From: Agrobacterium tumefaciens
GTDB taxonomy: Bacteria > Pseudomonadota > Alphaproteobacteria > Rhizobiales > Rhizobiaceae
NCBI GenBank assembly: GCA_025559845.1
Contig: CP048470.1
Span: 31,001-95,000, forward strand
Reading direction: 5' to 3'
DNA: 64,000 bases
The translations under genes were made by a program, and so were the position numbers. Under the pieces are notes generated by a model that worked only from the letters and a program-made list of their open reading frames with translations, had not been told where the DNA came from and did not search any database. This document shows positions 8,458-17,840 of the stretch, piece after piece. Each line of letters opens with the position of its first letter. Within the stretch, counting starts at the first letter, position 1.

Positions 8458-8760
8458 TCAGAGTATGGTTTTACCGTTGAGACCTTTGTAGCTCGTGCAA
8501 AGAGAAAATTTCCTCGCCTCACGCAGAAATTTGTTCGCTTCCTGCAATGTGAGCAACGTCTCACCACTCCTCCACTCGTTAAAATTCCCTGCGATCCAAT
8601 GGATACCCCGGTCGGAAACAGCAAAAATCTTCCAGCCGTCGTCTCCGTGTTTCTGGAGTTCGAAATCGGCCACCTGAAACGACTGCTTTTGTTCAAGATG
8701 CCTATCGTTCTTTTGCTGATGGGTTGGCCTGCCCTGTTCCTCACTTTGACGTTCTCGCAT
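8458..8760 (-). CDS. Hypothetical protein, 100 residues
   Basis: No family recognised. The translation has ordinary globular composition (ADFELQKHGDDGWKIFAVSD, then RGIHWIAGNFNEW and a C-terminal helix LQEANKFLREARKF). The N-terminus is hydrophilic and Gln-rich. It is on the same strand as the PPOX and DUF1476 genes, 120 bp upstream of the PPOX start, and could share their transcript. No membrane segment or signal peptide is visible. The start at ATG 8760 is uncertain. Confidence 0.5.
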   Translation of the reverse strand: MRERQSEEQGRPTHQQKNDRHLEQKQSFQVADFELQKHGDDGWKIFAVSDRGIHWIAGNFNEWRSGETLLTLQEANKFLREARKFSLCTSYKGLNGKTIL

Positions 8761-8889
8761 TCGGCTTCCTCACCGTTTAACTGATCGAAAACGATGCCAT
8801 CTGGACGAATGCCCGCGTTGATGCGCATCAATGGCTAACCGTATTTTTCCGAAAATCAGCATTAGGTTGCGAACCAAGCGAAGGCATCC

Positions 8890-9352
8890 GCCCTGTGTTG
8901 CCGGTACACTTGGCTGAAGAACCCGCTGAGCAGGCGAACCAGCGAGGACAAGCAACAGACCGATCTGCTCCTGGAGGCATGGGAAGAGAGCGACAAGGTT
9001 TACGGCTATCGAAAGCTGCACAACGATCTTCTCGACCAAGGCGAGATGGCTGCTTGAAGATCCGGGAACCGATGGTCTACTAAGGTTTTGGAGATGGAAG
9101 AAGACGGCGGTGTCGCGGCCGACTACATGACCGTGGCGAGGGAGAAACAAACAGACGAGCGCGAATTGGCCCCGGTCCGGACGCTCGACAGGCCGGTGCT
9201 CAAGCGCCCAGCCGTCGAGGCCGTCTTTGCCGCTCCATCATCAGAGCCAGACGGCGCATGCAGGCTTCGTCCTCGATGCCTTGGAGCAAGCACTTCATGA
9301 TCGGCGTCCTTCTCATGGCGGCGGCCTCGTGCATCACTCGGACAGTCAGAAG
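8890..9352 (+). mobile_element. IS3-family transposase (OrfB) remnant
   Basis: Two pieces of one IS3-type OrfB survive. At 8902-9055 the frame reads WLKNPLSRRTSEDKQQTDLL, then EAWEESDKVYGYRKLHNDL, the helical region before the catalytic domain. At about 9226-9352 another frame reads TAHAGFVLDALEQALHDRRP, then HGGGLVHHSD, which holds the second catalytic Asp region (HHSD-x-G). The DNA between is deleted or unrecognisable, and the DDE C-terminus is missing. It is a dead element at the edge of the low-oxygen cluster. Confidence 0.75.
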
Positions 9353-9575
9353 ATGATAACCAGTTCCCGGGCGGTTTGTCTCAAATACCGATCGACCGCT
9401 TGGTAGGCTGGCGCTGCAAGGCGTCCTGGTGTGGTTTGACCCACACTCCGATCGACCAGCATGTCTTTCCCTGGACTTGTCGGCCACCCGGGAGCGCCTT
9501 GCGGTGAGGCTTTGCCTCGGCGTTTGCTTGTGACCCAAGAAGGGCTTGACCGCGTTGGTCACATGACTGTCCTGT

Positions 9576-9682
9576 TGACCTGAGCCACATCGTCCCTCCA
9601 GTTTTTAGGAGAGTCTTGGGTTTTCTTGCTCTGGGACTGCTCTGATCCCCAAAAACTGGAGGAAGTTCAGGGGCTCAGGTCA
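9576..9682. mobile_element. 107-bp mini-element with IS3-type ends
   Basis: The left end reads TGACCTGAGCCACATCGTCC, then CTCCAGTTTTTAGG. The right end, read inwards on the other strand, is TGACCTGAGCCCCTGAACTT, then CCTCCAGTTTTTGGG. These imperfect inverted repeats of about 36 bp bracket only some 35 bp, so there is no room for a gene. TGACCTG is a usual IS3-family terminus. No target duplication is seen. It may be an internally deleted IS or a MITE. Confidence 0.6.
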
Positions 9683-9744
9683 GGGAGGCCAGGAATCCCC
9701 GCGAGAGTCAAACTTACCTACGACTGGTATGAGGGCCAGAACGC

Positions 9745-9770
9745 AAAAAGCCCTTGCGTGGCAAGGGCTT
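9745..9770 (-). terminator. Intrinsic terminator hairpin
   Basis: A perfect 10-bp stem AAGCCCTTGC/GCAAGGGCTT with a 3-base loop is followed on the minus strand by TTTTT (five T including the stem edge). It points away from the broken protease gene, 270 bp downstream of its stop. Confidence 0.65.
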
Positions 9771-10037
9771 GATGCAGAAGCAGGAATCGTTGGTTGCGGG
9801 GGCCTGAACGCGGGGAGACTTGCAAAATTCTTGCTCTTGATGGGATCAGAACAGTTGGTCTCCACGCGAGCGTGGTCATCAGCTTACCGGCAGACAGTCT
9901 GGCCATTCCTGTGCGCCATGAAGCAGACGAAGAATTCGAAATGTCGTCTTCAGCGCGACGATCTGTGCGGGCTTGGTTCCTGCGGATCGGGCCAGTTCTC
10001 AGCGAGAACCAAGAAAACTCCGTTTATGGCGACACCG
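9771..10037. other. Non-coding stretch with tRNA-fMet-like 13-mer
   Basis: No convincing gene is visible. Bases 9791-9803 (TGGTTGCGGGGGC) are identical to the 3' terminal 13 bases of the tRNA-fMet gene at 62113-62125 in the same orientation. This may be a decayed attachment-site trace or a chance match. Confidence 0.3.
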
Positions 10038-11137
10038 TTAGTATTGCACCGGGGGCTTTTTTTCCAGCCAAGTTAGAAACTGGGTATCGTAGAAGGTTGC
10101 ATTTAAAAGCGTCTTTGCATCAATCCAGCCATCATTATTGGCCTCTTGCCACCCATCCCCCCAAGAGTTGCGAACCTTGAGAGAGTCAACACAGGCACCC
10201 GAGCGATTGCACATCTGGCGATAGCCTTCGATCACAACAGCATGAGCAAATCCGGCACTAGCGCATTGTGCGGTGCTTTTGAACTCAGGCTTCAGAACCG
10301 CGCAGAAGTTTATTGCCAAGGGCCTCTTCAGGTTTGCGATGACATCCCTGATCTGGTTGATTACCTCAGCGTAGGTAGGTCGCTTACCCTTGTCCTGATC
10401 TTCATTACTCGGCCAAAACTTGGGTTTGTCCATGCGACTACCCGTGCTGAGCTGGTCCATCCAAGCCTCGGCACATTTCTCCGGGACAAGTAACTTGTCC
10501 AGCACCAGCGGCCATCGCGCTTGAGAGAATGCGGTTTGAATCGTCTCTATGTCCGGCTGCAGAATGAAGTCACGCTTGAGAACCATGGCTTGCTCGGGAG
10601 TAAGTCTGGTCCCCCCTAACATCTCGTGAAAGCCCTTCAACTTGTCCCATAAGCCGCCTTGGATGCCGCCATCAAGCGCCCCGGTGATGTCCGGCGAGAC
10701 ACCTTTGAGAAAGTGTGCATTATCAGGCACGCAATCGAGCGAGATGGTACTGTCTGCATACCAGACACTCAGCAACACGTCATAAGTGCTGCCGCCCTGC
10801 GGAATGCCTTCGTATTTATACCGATTTCTTTTATCGTCCTGATCTTCGATCCTCTGGCTGAAACGCGCCAGGTCGATCATGGATACCTTCTCCACATCAG
10901 GCACACTTACACAATTTTGTTGTCTTTTTCATAACACTTGAATTCGTCAAGTAGGGTTGCAGCTACCGCCGCATAACATATTGGTAGACCGCCCTGGTGT
11001 CTTGTCTTGGGCATTGTCTCAACAATACATTGGTTCCTTACTATAGAGTATTTCTTGTCGACCTGGTTCATGTTCCATTCGGCATAGCATTTACCGGACA
11101 TGCCGACGAATGCGAGCAGAAAGAAAATAAATCGCAT
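10038..11137 (-). pseudogene. Secreted papain-like cysteine peptidase, frameshifted
   Basis: Two adjacent frames together make one C1A-type peptidase of about 365 residues. The first part (ATG 11137 to TAA 10907) has the signal peptide MRFIFFLLAFVGMSGKCYA and then RHQGGLPICYAAVAA with the Gln oxyanion residue and nucleophile Cys. The second part (to 10038) carries the active His in GFAHAVVIEGYR and the Asn in LKVRNSWGDGW. Across the break the shifted frame continues as NCVSVPDVEKV, so one base gained or lost in the A-rich stretch GAAAAAGACAACAAAATTG explains the split. A GTG at 10904 could restart the second half. It is either a pseudogene, an assembly error or slippage-expressed. It was probably exported. 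Confidence 0.72.
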
Positions 11138-11224
11138 GGCAAACCTGCTGATTTGGAAATATTTCCATATCGATATCACTTGCCGGCCATTCTTTTCAAT
11201 ATCTATGATACTTTGGTGACTCAC

Positions 11225-11705
11225 AAAATAGGTAAACTATCTCCAACTTGTTGAGTGTGTGGAGTAAATCACCGATGCACACCGAATCCTCATCTACGGC
11301 AGCAATCGGGACCATTGCGAACAATTCCAATTCTGATCTCGAAGACTGCTCTAGTGATGAAGTATAGTTCTGAAGAGTACGAACGAACGCTCCGGCTGCT
11401 AGATTCGGCAGGTGATCGAGAAGATCGGATGATTACTGGCCACGCGACCGGCGGTTTCTGATCGGCAATTGCCTTGAGGACCTCGAAGTCTATCACCGCA
11501 CGCGGCTCGATGCGCGCGACTTCGCTGGCGACCTTGGTGCAATGCCAGTATTCACCGGCGTTTCCTTGTGCGCGATTGCATGCGGCTCTTCGCTGCACTT
11601 GATAATAGGCTTTGAGCGGGTCAACGGCAGCAAGCCGTCTGGCAGCGTCCTACCAACGGCGGCGGATCGCCCGACGAGGCTCGATCCATTGCCGCAGGAA
11701 TTGTA
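11225..11705. other. 480-bp stretch without a clear gene
   Basis: On the minus strand between about 11300 and 11650 there is protein-like sequence in one frame (LLAAVDPLKAYYQVQRRA, then GEYWHCTKVASEVARIEPRA), with no good start or ribosome-binding site. It may be the relic of a small rhizobial hypothetical gene. No RNA gene or repeat was seen. Confidence 0.3.
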
Positions 11706-12488
11706 TCATGGCAGGCCCCGCGGCAGTGTCAGGAGCTCTGATTGGGGAATCCAGATTGCCGAGGTCTTGTCCCCGAACGGCACGGCAGAGCCCTCGAAGG
11801 CGCATATCCCAACCCATGCACAGATGACAGCGTCGAGCGTATCCTCGAACGCCTTCAGTTGCCATGACGGCGCCTCGAAGTGAGGAAGCTGCAAGACAGC
11901 AGACGCGCCTCGTAGGTTCTCATCAAGGCAGGCGACGATCCTCCGCCAGGTTTCGAAAAGCTTGGCGCGACGGCCGGCGGGGCTTTCTCCTGGCCAATAC
12001 TTACGGATCTTCCCGTGCTTGTAGGGCAGACGCCTTTCGGCGCACATCAATTCGACCAAGGCCGGATGCGGATAGACCTCCAACAGGCCAGGCACATCAA
12101 CCTTTTCCGTCAGCAACCGGTATCCGCACTGTTCAAAACTGCCTCTCAGATCGTCGCTGATTTTGCCGGGCCGCGTCGCGCTCGGCGTGTGCGTACTGCA
12201 ATGCCGGGCGCCATAATGAGCCGAGACCAGATTGTCTGAAACTCGTCGTGCCTTGATCGGCTCGAGAGACAGGGGCATGTCCACGGCAACAAGGTCGACC
12301 GGAACTCCAGCGATTTTCCCTGCTGCAGCAAGGAGAGTTGCAGCCTTCGGGACCGAGCCTGACGGCCTGGAAATGGAAACCACGCCCGCCTCGGCGTGGT
12401 CCAGAAGATGACTGTAGGACGGCCCCGCGAAGATCAGGTGCCAATTGTTATCCATGGAGGAAACCAACGCGACGCCACTCGGCTGCAT
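11706..12488 (-). CDS. DUF429 family protein, N-terminus possibly damaged
   Basis: A 260-residue DUF429 protein, a family with an RNase-H-like fold and no assigned reaction. Conserved blocks are seen: VDMPLSLEPI, VSAHYGARHCSTHTPSATRP, GLLEVYPHPALVEL and LPYKHGKIRKYWP. The expected beginning of the family, an ILGID motif, is encoded just upstream (about 12480-12510) but in another frame: TTG ACA ACC ATT CTG GGA ATC GAT, after which homology continues in this frame as QPSGVALV. A short deletion or frameshift has therefore probably removed the start, and ATG 12488 may be a fallback. Confidence 0.8.
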   Translation of the reverse strand: MQPSGVALVSSMDNNWHLIFAGPSYSHLLDHAEAGVVSISRPSGSVPKAATLLAAAGKIAGVPVDLVAVDMPLSLEPIKARRVSDNLVSAHYGARHCSTHTPSATRPGKISDDLRGSFEQCGYRLLTEKVDVPGLLEVYPHPALVELMCAERRLPYKHGKIRKYWPGESPAGRRAKLFETWRRIVACLDENLRGASAVLQLPHFEAPSWQLKAFEDTLDAVICAWVGICAFEGSAVPFGDKTSAIWIPQSELLTLPRGLP

Positions 12489-12527
12489 CGATTCCCAGAA
12501 TGGTTGTCAACGACCCCTCCCGACCAT

Positions 12528-13499
12528 TCAGAAAGACCGGAAGCGATCGCACGCCGTCAGATACTTGACCGGCGGATCGGCATCCCAGCGATAGATTTCC
12601 ATCCGCAAAAAATGCAGTTCCTCCTCCAGCTTCTCTTCGGACAGTTCCACCCACCAGGATTTCGGGCGACCGTCGGAACCGTCCGACCAGCGGTAACCCC
12701 GCGCTCTCAGATGATCCTTCATGTCATAGGGGCTGTTCTCAGCATAAATTCGGACGCGAGTGCGCTGGCTGGCATGATAAAGTTCCGAAAACGGCGTGAT
12801 GGTTGCGCCCAGTCTGGCCCGCGCAAGGATTTCCAAAAGGGCGAAACAATCATCGACCGCGCGATGACCTTCGTGGAAATATCCGGATTGGCCGATCAGA
12901 TAACCGAGCTTTCTGCCCTCGAAGCCGCGCGCAGGCCAGTCGATTTCCGAGACGGAACAGGCCCAGGCCTTATTGACGAAAATCCGAGAAAGCGCCTCAC
13001 AGAAGGGACGATCGAATGCAGCATTATGCGCGATGATGAGATCGGCAGGCTCGATAAGGGCATTCAGCCGAGCGGTGTCGATAACGTGCCCCGCGACCAT
13101 CTCATCTGTTATACCTGTCAGGCGGGTGATGTCGGCAGGGATAGTGATCGTCGGCTGCTGAAGTCCGCCATAGACACCTGTCACATCACCAAACTCTCCA
13201 TCGTCGTTGAAGGTGAAGGCGATCACGCCAATTTCGATGATCTCGTCGGTGCGATAGTTCAGGCCTGTGGTCTCTGTATCGAGAATGACCCCCTGGCGCG
13301 GAAATTCCGGCCGTGGGCGTGTGACGGTCGGACGTGGCTGAAGTTTTCTCAAGATGCGGTAGTTGCCGGTCGCTTCCAGACGGCGTGCCATATCTTCATT
13401 ACCAGCGCCGCCCATATCGTTCGCGGCAACCGACGGTCGAGCAGTTTGCGCCGCGGTTGGCGCAGCAGGAGCTGCGAAGAAGTCAAGTTGCGAGGCCAT
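12528..13499 (-). CDS. DnaQ-like 3'-5' exonuclease
   Basis: A 323-residue DEDD-family exonuclease. After a Pro/Ala-rich N-terminus of about 70 residues come ExoI VILDTETTGL, ExoII IIAHNAAFDRPF and ExoIII GHRAVDDCFALL, so the acidic residues and the His of a DEDDh nuclease are present. The C-terminal 90 residues (RGYRWSDGSDGRPKSWWVEL) form an extra domain found in stand-alone polymerase-III-epsilon-like exonucleases. It is a cytoplasmic DNA repair or nucleic-acid trimming enzyme, not the replicative epsilon itself. It is on the same strand as the DUF429 gene, 39 bp upstream of it. Confidence 0.9.
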   Translation of the reverse strand: MASQLDFFAAPAAPTAAQTARPSVAANDMGGAGNEDMARRLEATGNYRILRKLQPRPTVTRPRPEFPRQGVILDTETTGLNYRTDEIIEIGVIAFTFNDDGEFGDVTGVYGGLQQPTITIPADITRLTGITDEMVAGHVIDTARLNALIEPADLIIAHNAAFDRPFCEALSRIFVNKAWACSVSEIDWPARGFEGRKLGYLIGQSGYFHEGHRAVDDCFALLEILARARLGATITPFSELYHASQRTRVRIYAENSPYDMKDHLRARGYRWSDGSDGRPKSWWVELSEEKLEEELHFLRMEIYRWDADPPVKYLTACDRFRSF

Positions 13500-13884
13500 T
13501 CCATTCCAATCCGGTTACAGCGGTCGAGCACACAATACGCACCAGTACCCGTGTGAGAACGACCGCCATGCCCCAATGCTTGGACCCGCGCGCTCAGTCA
13601 AGGTGCGGATATTGAATTGCGTTCACTGTTTCAGAGGGATTTGGACTAAGATGAGAATTGCGACGGCCAAACAGCCTCCAAAGCAAGGCGCCCGTTACAT
13701 CTTCGATCAAAGCTCGCCTCATATTTCCGCTCGCTCTCGGCTATGCCACCCAAGATTTACGAACTCGCAAACACAGTCCGTTCCCGTATCAATCGACCAG
13801 CGATGTTGAGTTCTCCCTTGGAGTCGGTGAGCACTTGGACTTCTCGGTGTTGCCCGGGCAAGCCTCTGAGTCCATAAGGTAACC
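13500..13884. other. 385-bp intergenic stretch
   Basis: Divergent promoter space between the exonuclease (minus) and the J-domain gene (plus). No gene, repeat or RNA was recognised. Confidence 0.4.
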
Positions 13885-14490
13885 ATGACTCAAGATTCGA
13901 AAATATTCGTCGGCCTCCGGTCCACTCGTACGAGGTCCTCTTCTGTCAGCGAACCTTCAGGTCCGAGATGTCAGTGGGATGGGTGCGAAAAAAGCGGCAC
14001 CCACCGTGCGCCTGTGGGAGCAGGTGGTGAAGGACTTTTCCTTCTCTTCTGTCTTGAGCATGTGAAAGATTACAACAAGGGATACAGCTACACGGCAGCA
14101 CCAACGAATCCCGACGTCGCCCGTTATCAGAAAGAGGCAACGATCGGCTCCCGTCAAACCTGGGGAACTCGTGTTCAGGACGCAACGGAGATCCCGATGC
14201 CGTCAATGGAGCGCTCCGGCTCTGCGAAGACGCTTAATGCGCGCAGAACCGGCACGCAGGGACAGAAAAAGATCGGTCAGCAAGAGAGAAAGCTGAAGGC
14301 ACTTGAAGCCAAAGCTTTCGAAACGCTTGGTCTTTCCACCCAGGCCACGGCCAGCGAAATCAAGGGTCGTTACAAGGAAAGGCTCAAGATGCACCATCCC
14401 GACGCCAACGACGGAGATCGAAATTCTGAAGACGAGCTCCGCGCTGTGATTGGAGCCTACAGAATCCTTAAGTTAAACGGGTTTTGCTGA
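13885..14490 (+). CDS. J-domain protein with N-terminal Cys/His motif
   Basis: A 201-residue DnaJ-like co-chaperone. The J domain is at the C-terminus (about residues 140-200: AFETLGLSTQATASEIKGRY, HPD at 171-173, ending AYRILKLNGF), unlike canonical DnaJ. The N-terminal part has C29, C34, C56 and H59 (CQWDGC and CLEH), which could bind zinc. This layout is common in alphaproteobacteria. It probably stimulates DnaK ATPase on a specific client. A short AAGG site precedes ATG 13885. Confidence 0.88.
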   Translation: MTQDSKIFVGLRSTRTRSSSVSEPSGPRCQWDGCEKSGTHRAPVGAGGEGLFLLFCLEHVKDYNKGYSYTAAPTNPDVARYQKEATIGSRQTWGTRVQDATEIPMPSMERSGSAKTLNARRTGTQGQKKIGQQERKLKALEAKAFETLGLSTQATASEIKGRYKERLKMHHPDANDGDRNSEDELRAVIGAYRILKLNGFC

Positions 14491-14947
14491 GATCTGGCTC
14501 CTCTGGCATCTACAGATGGGATATTCCGAAATTAATGCGCGGCGAAAGACGCCGCAATTCCGAATGGCTTGCGTCAAGCCTTCATGGGGATCGGTGACGA
14601 GGCCGCCCCGCTGGCGTTGACAGCAATTTCTCCCCGTGGCTGAACGCTACCCTTCGGATTGGCCGGGATTCCGATCGGCTTCCGACGCTTACCGATCCGC
14701 ACGTCGGATAATTTCCCAAAGGTGATCCGGCTTAACGACAGTGTAGGTTGCCCGGTTGTCGCGACATCGAACGGCGAGCGGTTGCTTTCAACTCCACTTA
14801 TGGTGCATCGAAGCACATTCTTCGGGTGTCATTTCGCTCCAAGCCGGAACCGGCCCCCATTAAGGGGCGCCTAGCGGCGAAGGCTGGTCGGAATCAGAAG
14901 TAGGATCAGCAACACCGCAAAAGCCAACGCTGCGGCCGATGGAGCGC
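14491..14947. other. 457-bp stretch without a clear gene
   Basis: Short open frames exist on both strands (plus 14659-14874, minus 14574-14816), but neither has a convincing ribosome-binding site or recognisable family. The plus-strand one (FPKVIRLNDSVGCPVVATSN, then GERLLSTPLM) faintly recalls DUF982-type rhizobial proteins; this is a guess. Confidence 0.25.
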
Positions 14948-15397
14948 TCAGAGACGCACCCATATTTTCCTCAACGACGTTCCGAGGGAACGAGCGACCT
15001 GCAAATCCTGTTCTTCTGTCGTGTCCGGTACGTACGGATTGAGAACTTCCAGGGCGAACCGACCGAACGCGGCTGGCCATACGTACCTGAGATTGTTCAA
15101 GGACAAGTGAGCGCCACAGCAGCCAGCCGCCACGTCGAGGTTTTCAAAGTCTGTCGCAAAAGCGGCGTTCATGGCGTCATCCCACCATGGCTCTGCATCC
15201 GCTCCGCAAGAACTGCACTTCACTCCTAACCAGTTTTCGCCCGGATTGTAAAACACGACCTTCTCTTCGAAGATATGCGATATCTGCTCCGCGTTCGGGG
15301 CGATTGATCTAAGCACCGCGATGGCCGCGGTTGCGTCGTCCACAGCAGGTGTAAAAAACGGATCGGTGGGTACGTATCGAAGAATGCTGTCTGACAT
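14948..15397 (-). CDS. Hypothetical protein with CxxC and CC motifs
   Basis: A 149-residue soluble protein of unknown family. It has KCSSCGADAEPWWDDAMN and later AAGCCGAHLSLNNLRY, a Cys4-like pattern that could hold a metal, and a tryptophan-rich, acidic middle. Near the N-terminus it has a TDPFFTPAVDDATAAIAVL helix. The pattern recalls small immunity-type or antitoxin-like proteins, but no family can be named. It appears monocistronic. Confidence 0.6.
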   Translation of the reverse strand: MSDSILRYVPTDPFFTPAVDDATAAIAVLRSIAPNAEQISHIFEEKVVFYNPGENWLGVKCSSCGADAEPWWDDAMNAAFATDFENLDVAAGCCGAHLSLNNLRYVWPAAFGRFALEVLNPYVPDTTEEQDLQVARSLGTSLRKIWVRL

Positions 15398-15645
15398 TGG
15401 CTCTCGCAGTTATTTGCACATCATCCAAGAGGGCGGTTTGCCGTTCGATTCATGGAAAGTTCTTTTAAGCCGATGTAAGTCGGCAATAGCTCGCCTGGGG
15501 TCTTGAGCACCGTCCGCACGTCCTGATCGAAAGGGCGAAGGGACCTTGATGCCCGGCATTCCGTACAGCACCCGATCATTAAACCGGTGACACTTCCGGC
15601 ACATTCAGCCTGGACATCCCAGAAAAAGATCCGAAGGCGAAAAAC

Positions 15646-16329
15646 CTATCGTCCTTTCAGGATCGCCACGATTTCCGCATAGCCTCTCTTTTGCGCATGC
15701 TCGATCGGGGTCACGTTATCGCCGTCGGCAAGTTGTACATTTGCACCCGCATCGACAAGGCGCTTTACGATCTCAACGTGCTTCGGCCCGCCGTCACTCA
15801 AAATGATGGCTTCGAGCAGGGCTGTCCATCCGAGATTGTTGACGTGGTCTACATCGACACCTGCCGCAATGAGCGTCTCGACAGTCTCCACATGGCCGCG
15901 CTCTGACGCTGGTATCAGCGCTGTGCCTCCGTATCGATTGGTGCTTCGCAGGTCCGCTCCATGGGCAATCGTCAGCTTGAGGATTTCCAGATGCCCTCGC
16001 GCGCCTGCGTACAGATAGGGGCTATCCTGAATATCGTCCTTTGCATTTACATCCGCGCCAGCCTCGATCAACACGCGGGCAATTGCGACGTTGTTTGCAT
16101 GCGTAGCAACAAGCAAGGCAGTTTGCCGCCGCTCGTTCCGGACGTCCACATTCATTCCGGCCTTCAGCATAGCCGCAACGGCAGGCACATCGCCCTGCTC
16201 GACCGCATTGATCAGGCGGTAATCGTCGCTCTGCGACATCGCGGCTCCTAGGGTCATCAACAGAACGATTGCCCCCAAACAAAGCCTGCGGCCAGAGACA
16301 ACCAGCACTCTTACTCCTCGAGATAGCAT
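15646..16329 (-). CDS. Exported ankyrin-repeat protein
   Basis: A 227-residue protein with an N-terminal hydrophobic signal (LCLGAIVLLMTLGAAMS, probable cleavage near residue 33), then five to six ankyrin repeats: VEQGDVPAVAAMLKAGMNVD, RQTALLVATHANNVAIARVL, RGHLEILKLTIAHGADL and TALIPASERGHVETVETLI, then GWTALLEAI and PIEHAQKRGYAEIVAIL. It is probably periplasmic and binds a protein partner. Periplasmic ankyrin proteins are often linked to oxidative stress (AnkB-catalase), but no catalase is adjacent. Confidence 0.87.
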   Translation of the reverse strand: MLSRGVRVLVVSGRRLCLGAIVLLMTLGAAMSQSDDYRLINAVEQGDVPAVAAMLKAGMNVDVRNERRQTALLVATHANNVAIARVLIEAGADVNAKDDIQDSPYLYAGARGHLEILKLTIAHGADLRSTNRYGGTALIPASERGHVETVETLIAAGVDVDHVNNLGWTALLEAIILSDGGPKHVEIVKRLVDAGANVQLADGDNVTPIEHAQKRGYAEIVAILKGR

Positions 16330-16495
16330 GAATTAGGCCCACCTTTCCCTATGAGAAGAACCTGGGAATTGACGTCAAGGAACGCAGATGCATGGCAAGC
16401 ACAATATCCCCCTTCTCGACGCGAGGATCCGGATTTCCAGCATTTCTCCAAGGCTGCCAGGAAACAAGGATCCATCCGAACAGGCAAGCAAGCTC

Positions 16496-16825
16496 CTACC
16501 GGGCAACAACCCTGATGTTCAACGGCGCGGCGCCGTCAATGATTTCAAGCAATCGATCGATATTCGGGTGAGCACCGGGTCGCTTCTTTGCATCGTCACC
16601 GTGTTCGGCGAAAACATCGACCGCGTGGGTGGCAGCCTCCACATTGAGCACACCGAAGCATTGCTGGAGATATTGGTAGACTGCGAGCGACCCCTGTTTG
16701 CCGGGCTGGTTTTCGATCGTCGCGACAATCACACCAGCCCCGTCGGTAAGGTCTATCCGAGCGACACCTTCAATGGACGGCAGACCTTGCAGATTTTCCT
16801 TGAACGAAGTCGTCGGCTGAATCAT
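16496..16825 (-). CDS. DUF2322 family protein
   Basis: A 109-residue protein matching DUF2322: TSFKENLQGLPSIEGVARID, then VATIENQPGKQGSLAVYQYL and PNIDRLLEIIDGA. Its function is unknown. ATG 16825 is chosen because AGGAAAAGGAACC lies just before it and the family begins here; the longer frame (to 16894) overlaps the end of the small upstream gene. It is probably co-transcribed with 16870-17103. Confidence 0.82.
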   Translation of the reverse strand: MIQPTTSFKENLQGLPSIEGVARIDLTDGAGVIVATIENQPGKQGSLAVYQYLQQCFGVLNVEAATHAVDVFAEHGDDAKKRPGAHPNIDRLLEIIDGAAPLNIRVVAR

Positions 16826-16869
16826 GACGGTTCCTTTTCCTGGGGGAATTAGCGATGCGTTTAGCAGCT

Positions 16870-17103
16870 TCAGCGTCCGGTCGCTACACTGCATCGTTTC
16901 TCCGGTGGCATGGCTATCATCACCTTCGCGTTAACCCCTGCGTGCACAAGGTGCTGTATCTGCAGAATTTGCAGCGTGATCGCGAAGCTGCCACAGCCTG
17001 CGTGTGTGAGAATTTTGCCTTCGGAGCTGATGTTCCACGCCAGTGGCTGCTCTTTGGGAATCGAACAGCCGCTCTCATGGATAGCGACCTTGGTGGAGCT
17101 CAT
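16870..17103 (-). CDS. Small hypothetical protein, 77 residues
   Basis: No family recognised: MSSTKVAIHESGCSIPKEQP, then ILTHAGCGSFAITLQILQIQ. The first about 50 bases of the gene and the 15-base stretch before it recur in degraded form at about 25035-25095 (minus strand), which argues that this is or was a real gene with a relative. It lies 45 bp upstream of the DUF2322 start on the same strand. Confidence 0.45.
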   Translation of the reverse strand: MSSTKVAIHESGCSIPKEQPLAWNISSEGKILTHAGCGSFAITLQILQIQHLVHAGVNAKVMIAMPPEKRCSVATGR

Positions 17104-17840
17104 TAGACTGGCAGCAATTTATTTCGGTAGTGACAGCGTTCCTGCGCTTCTAACGTCCATCCGGCCGTTGCAGGAGCTTCTGGTAAAAGCCGATATCGAA
17201 ATATTGCGGCACCGGGTTCGCGACCGTCTGGAACTCGACAGCGCCTACGATCTCAGCCGGCTTGAGCGCATTGTCGTTAGACAAACTGAAAAGGGCGCGG
17301 ATCGCCTGTTACTGCGATCCTCACCATCTGTGCAGGCGAAGGGTCTTGAAAAGATGCGAACTGCAGCGTGGATGCAAACGATTGAGCTATTGAACAGCGC
17401 CCCTCATAGGACGCTGGTCTGTCTGGCAGACTTAACGATGTTTGCCGTTTGGAACGCAACCAATTTGAACGACTGCGTGTAAGGACGACGCCGAACCTCG
17501 AAAGTTCCTGCACTTTTTTCAGCGTTCAATACGCTTTTTGCTCTGCGACAGCATGCGCTGAGCCTAACGTGTCCGCGCGCAGACGAGTGCCTCCCACAGT
17601 TTCTGGCCGACATGCCAACGTGTATGTTCTGAACCGTGGGTCATTGGATCGCTTTATGATGTGAACTCTTGAAGGCTTTATAGAGGAAACAGGCGGCGGG
17701 CTGCAGTCGGGAGCTTGCATCGCAGCGATGCATTTTCGCATTGCCCGGTGTTGTCGCGGACCGTACTTTGCCCAAAGGGAGCGTTTCTTTTCAGAAACAC
17801 TTGCAATAGATTAGCTCGACCAAGAGAGTTCAGGACAAGT
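17104..17840. other. Intergenic region with a minus-strand coding relic
   Basis: Between 17150 (stop) and about 17420 the minus strand holds coding-like sequence in two frames: ASFQDPSPAQMVRIAVTGDP and RPFQ, then shifted DNALKPAEIVGAVEFQTVAN and PVPQYFDIGFYQKLLQR. It looks like a frameshifted, 5'-truncated gene of unknown family. The rest, up to the LysR gene, shows no gene. Confidence 0.3.

Noticed and set aside
12396..13556. Plus-strand open frame (386 codons) opposite the exonuclease
   Set aside because: Shadow of the DEDDh exonuclease; no ribosome-binding site.
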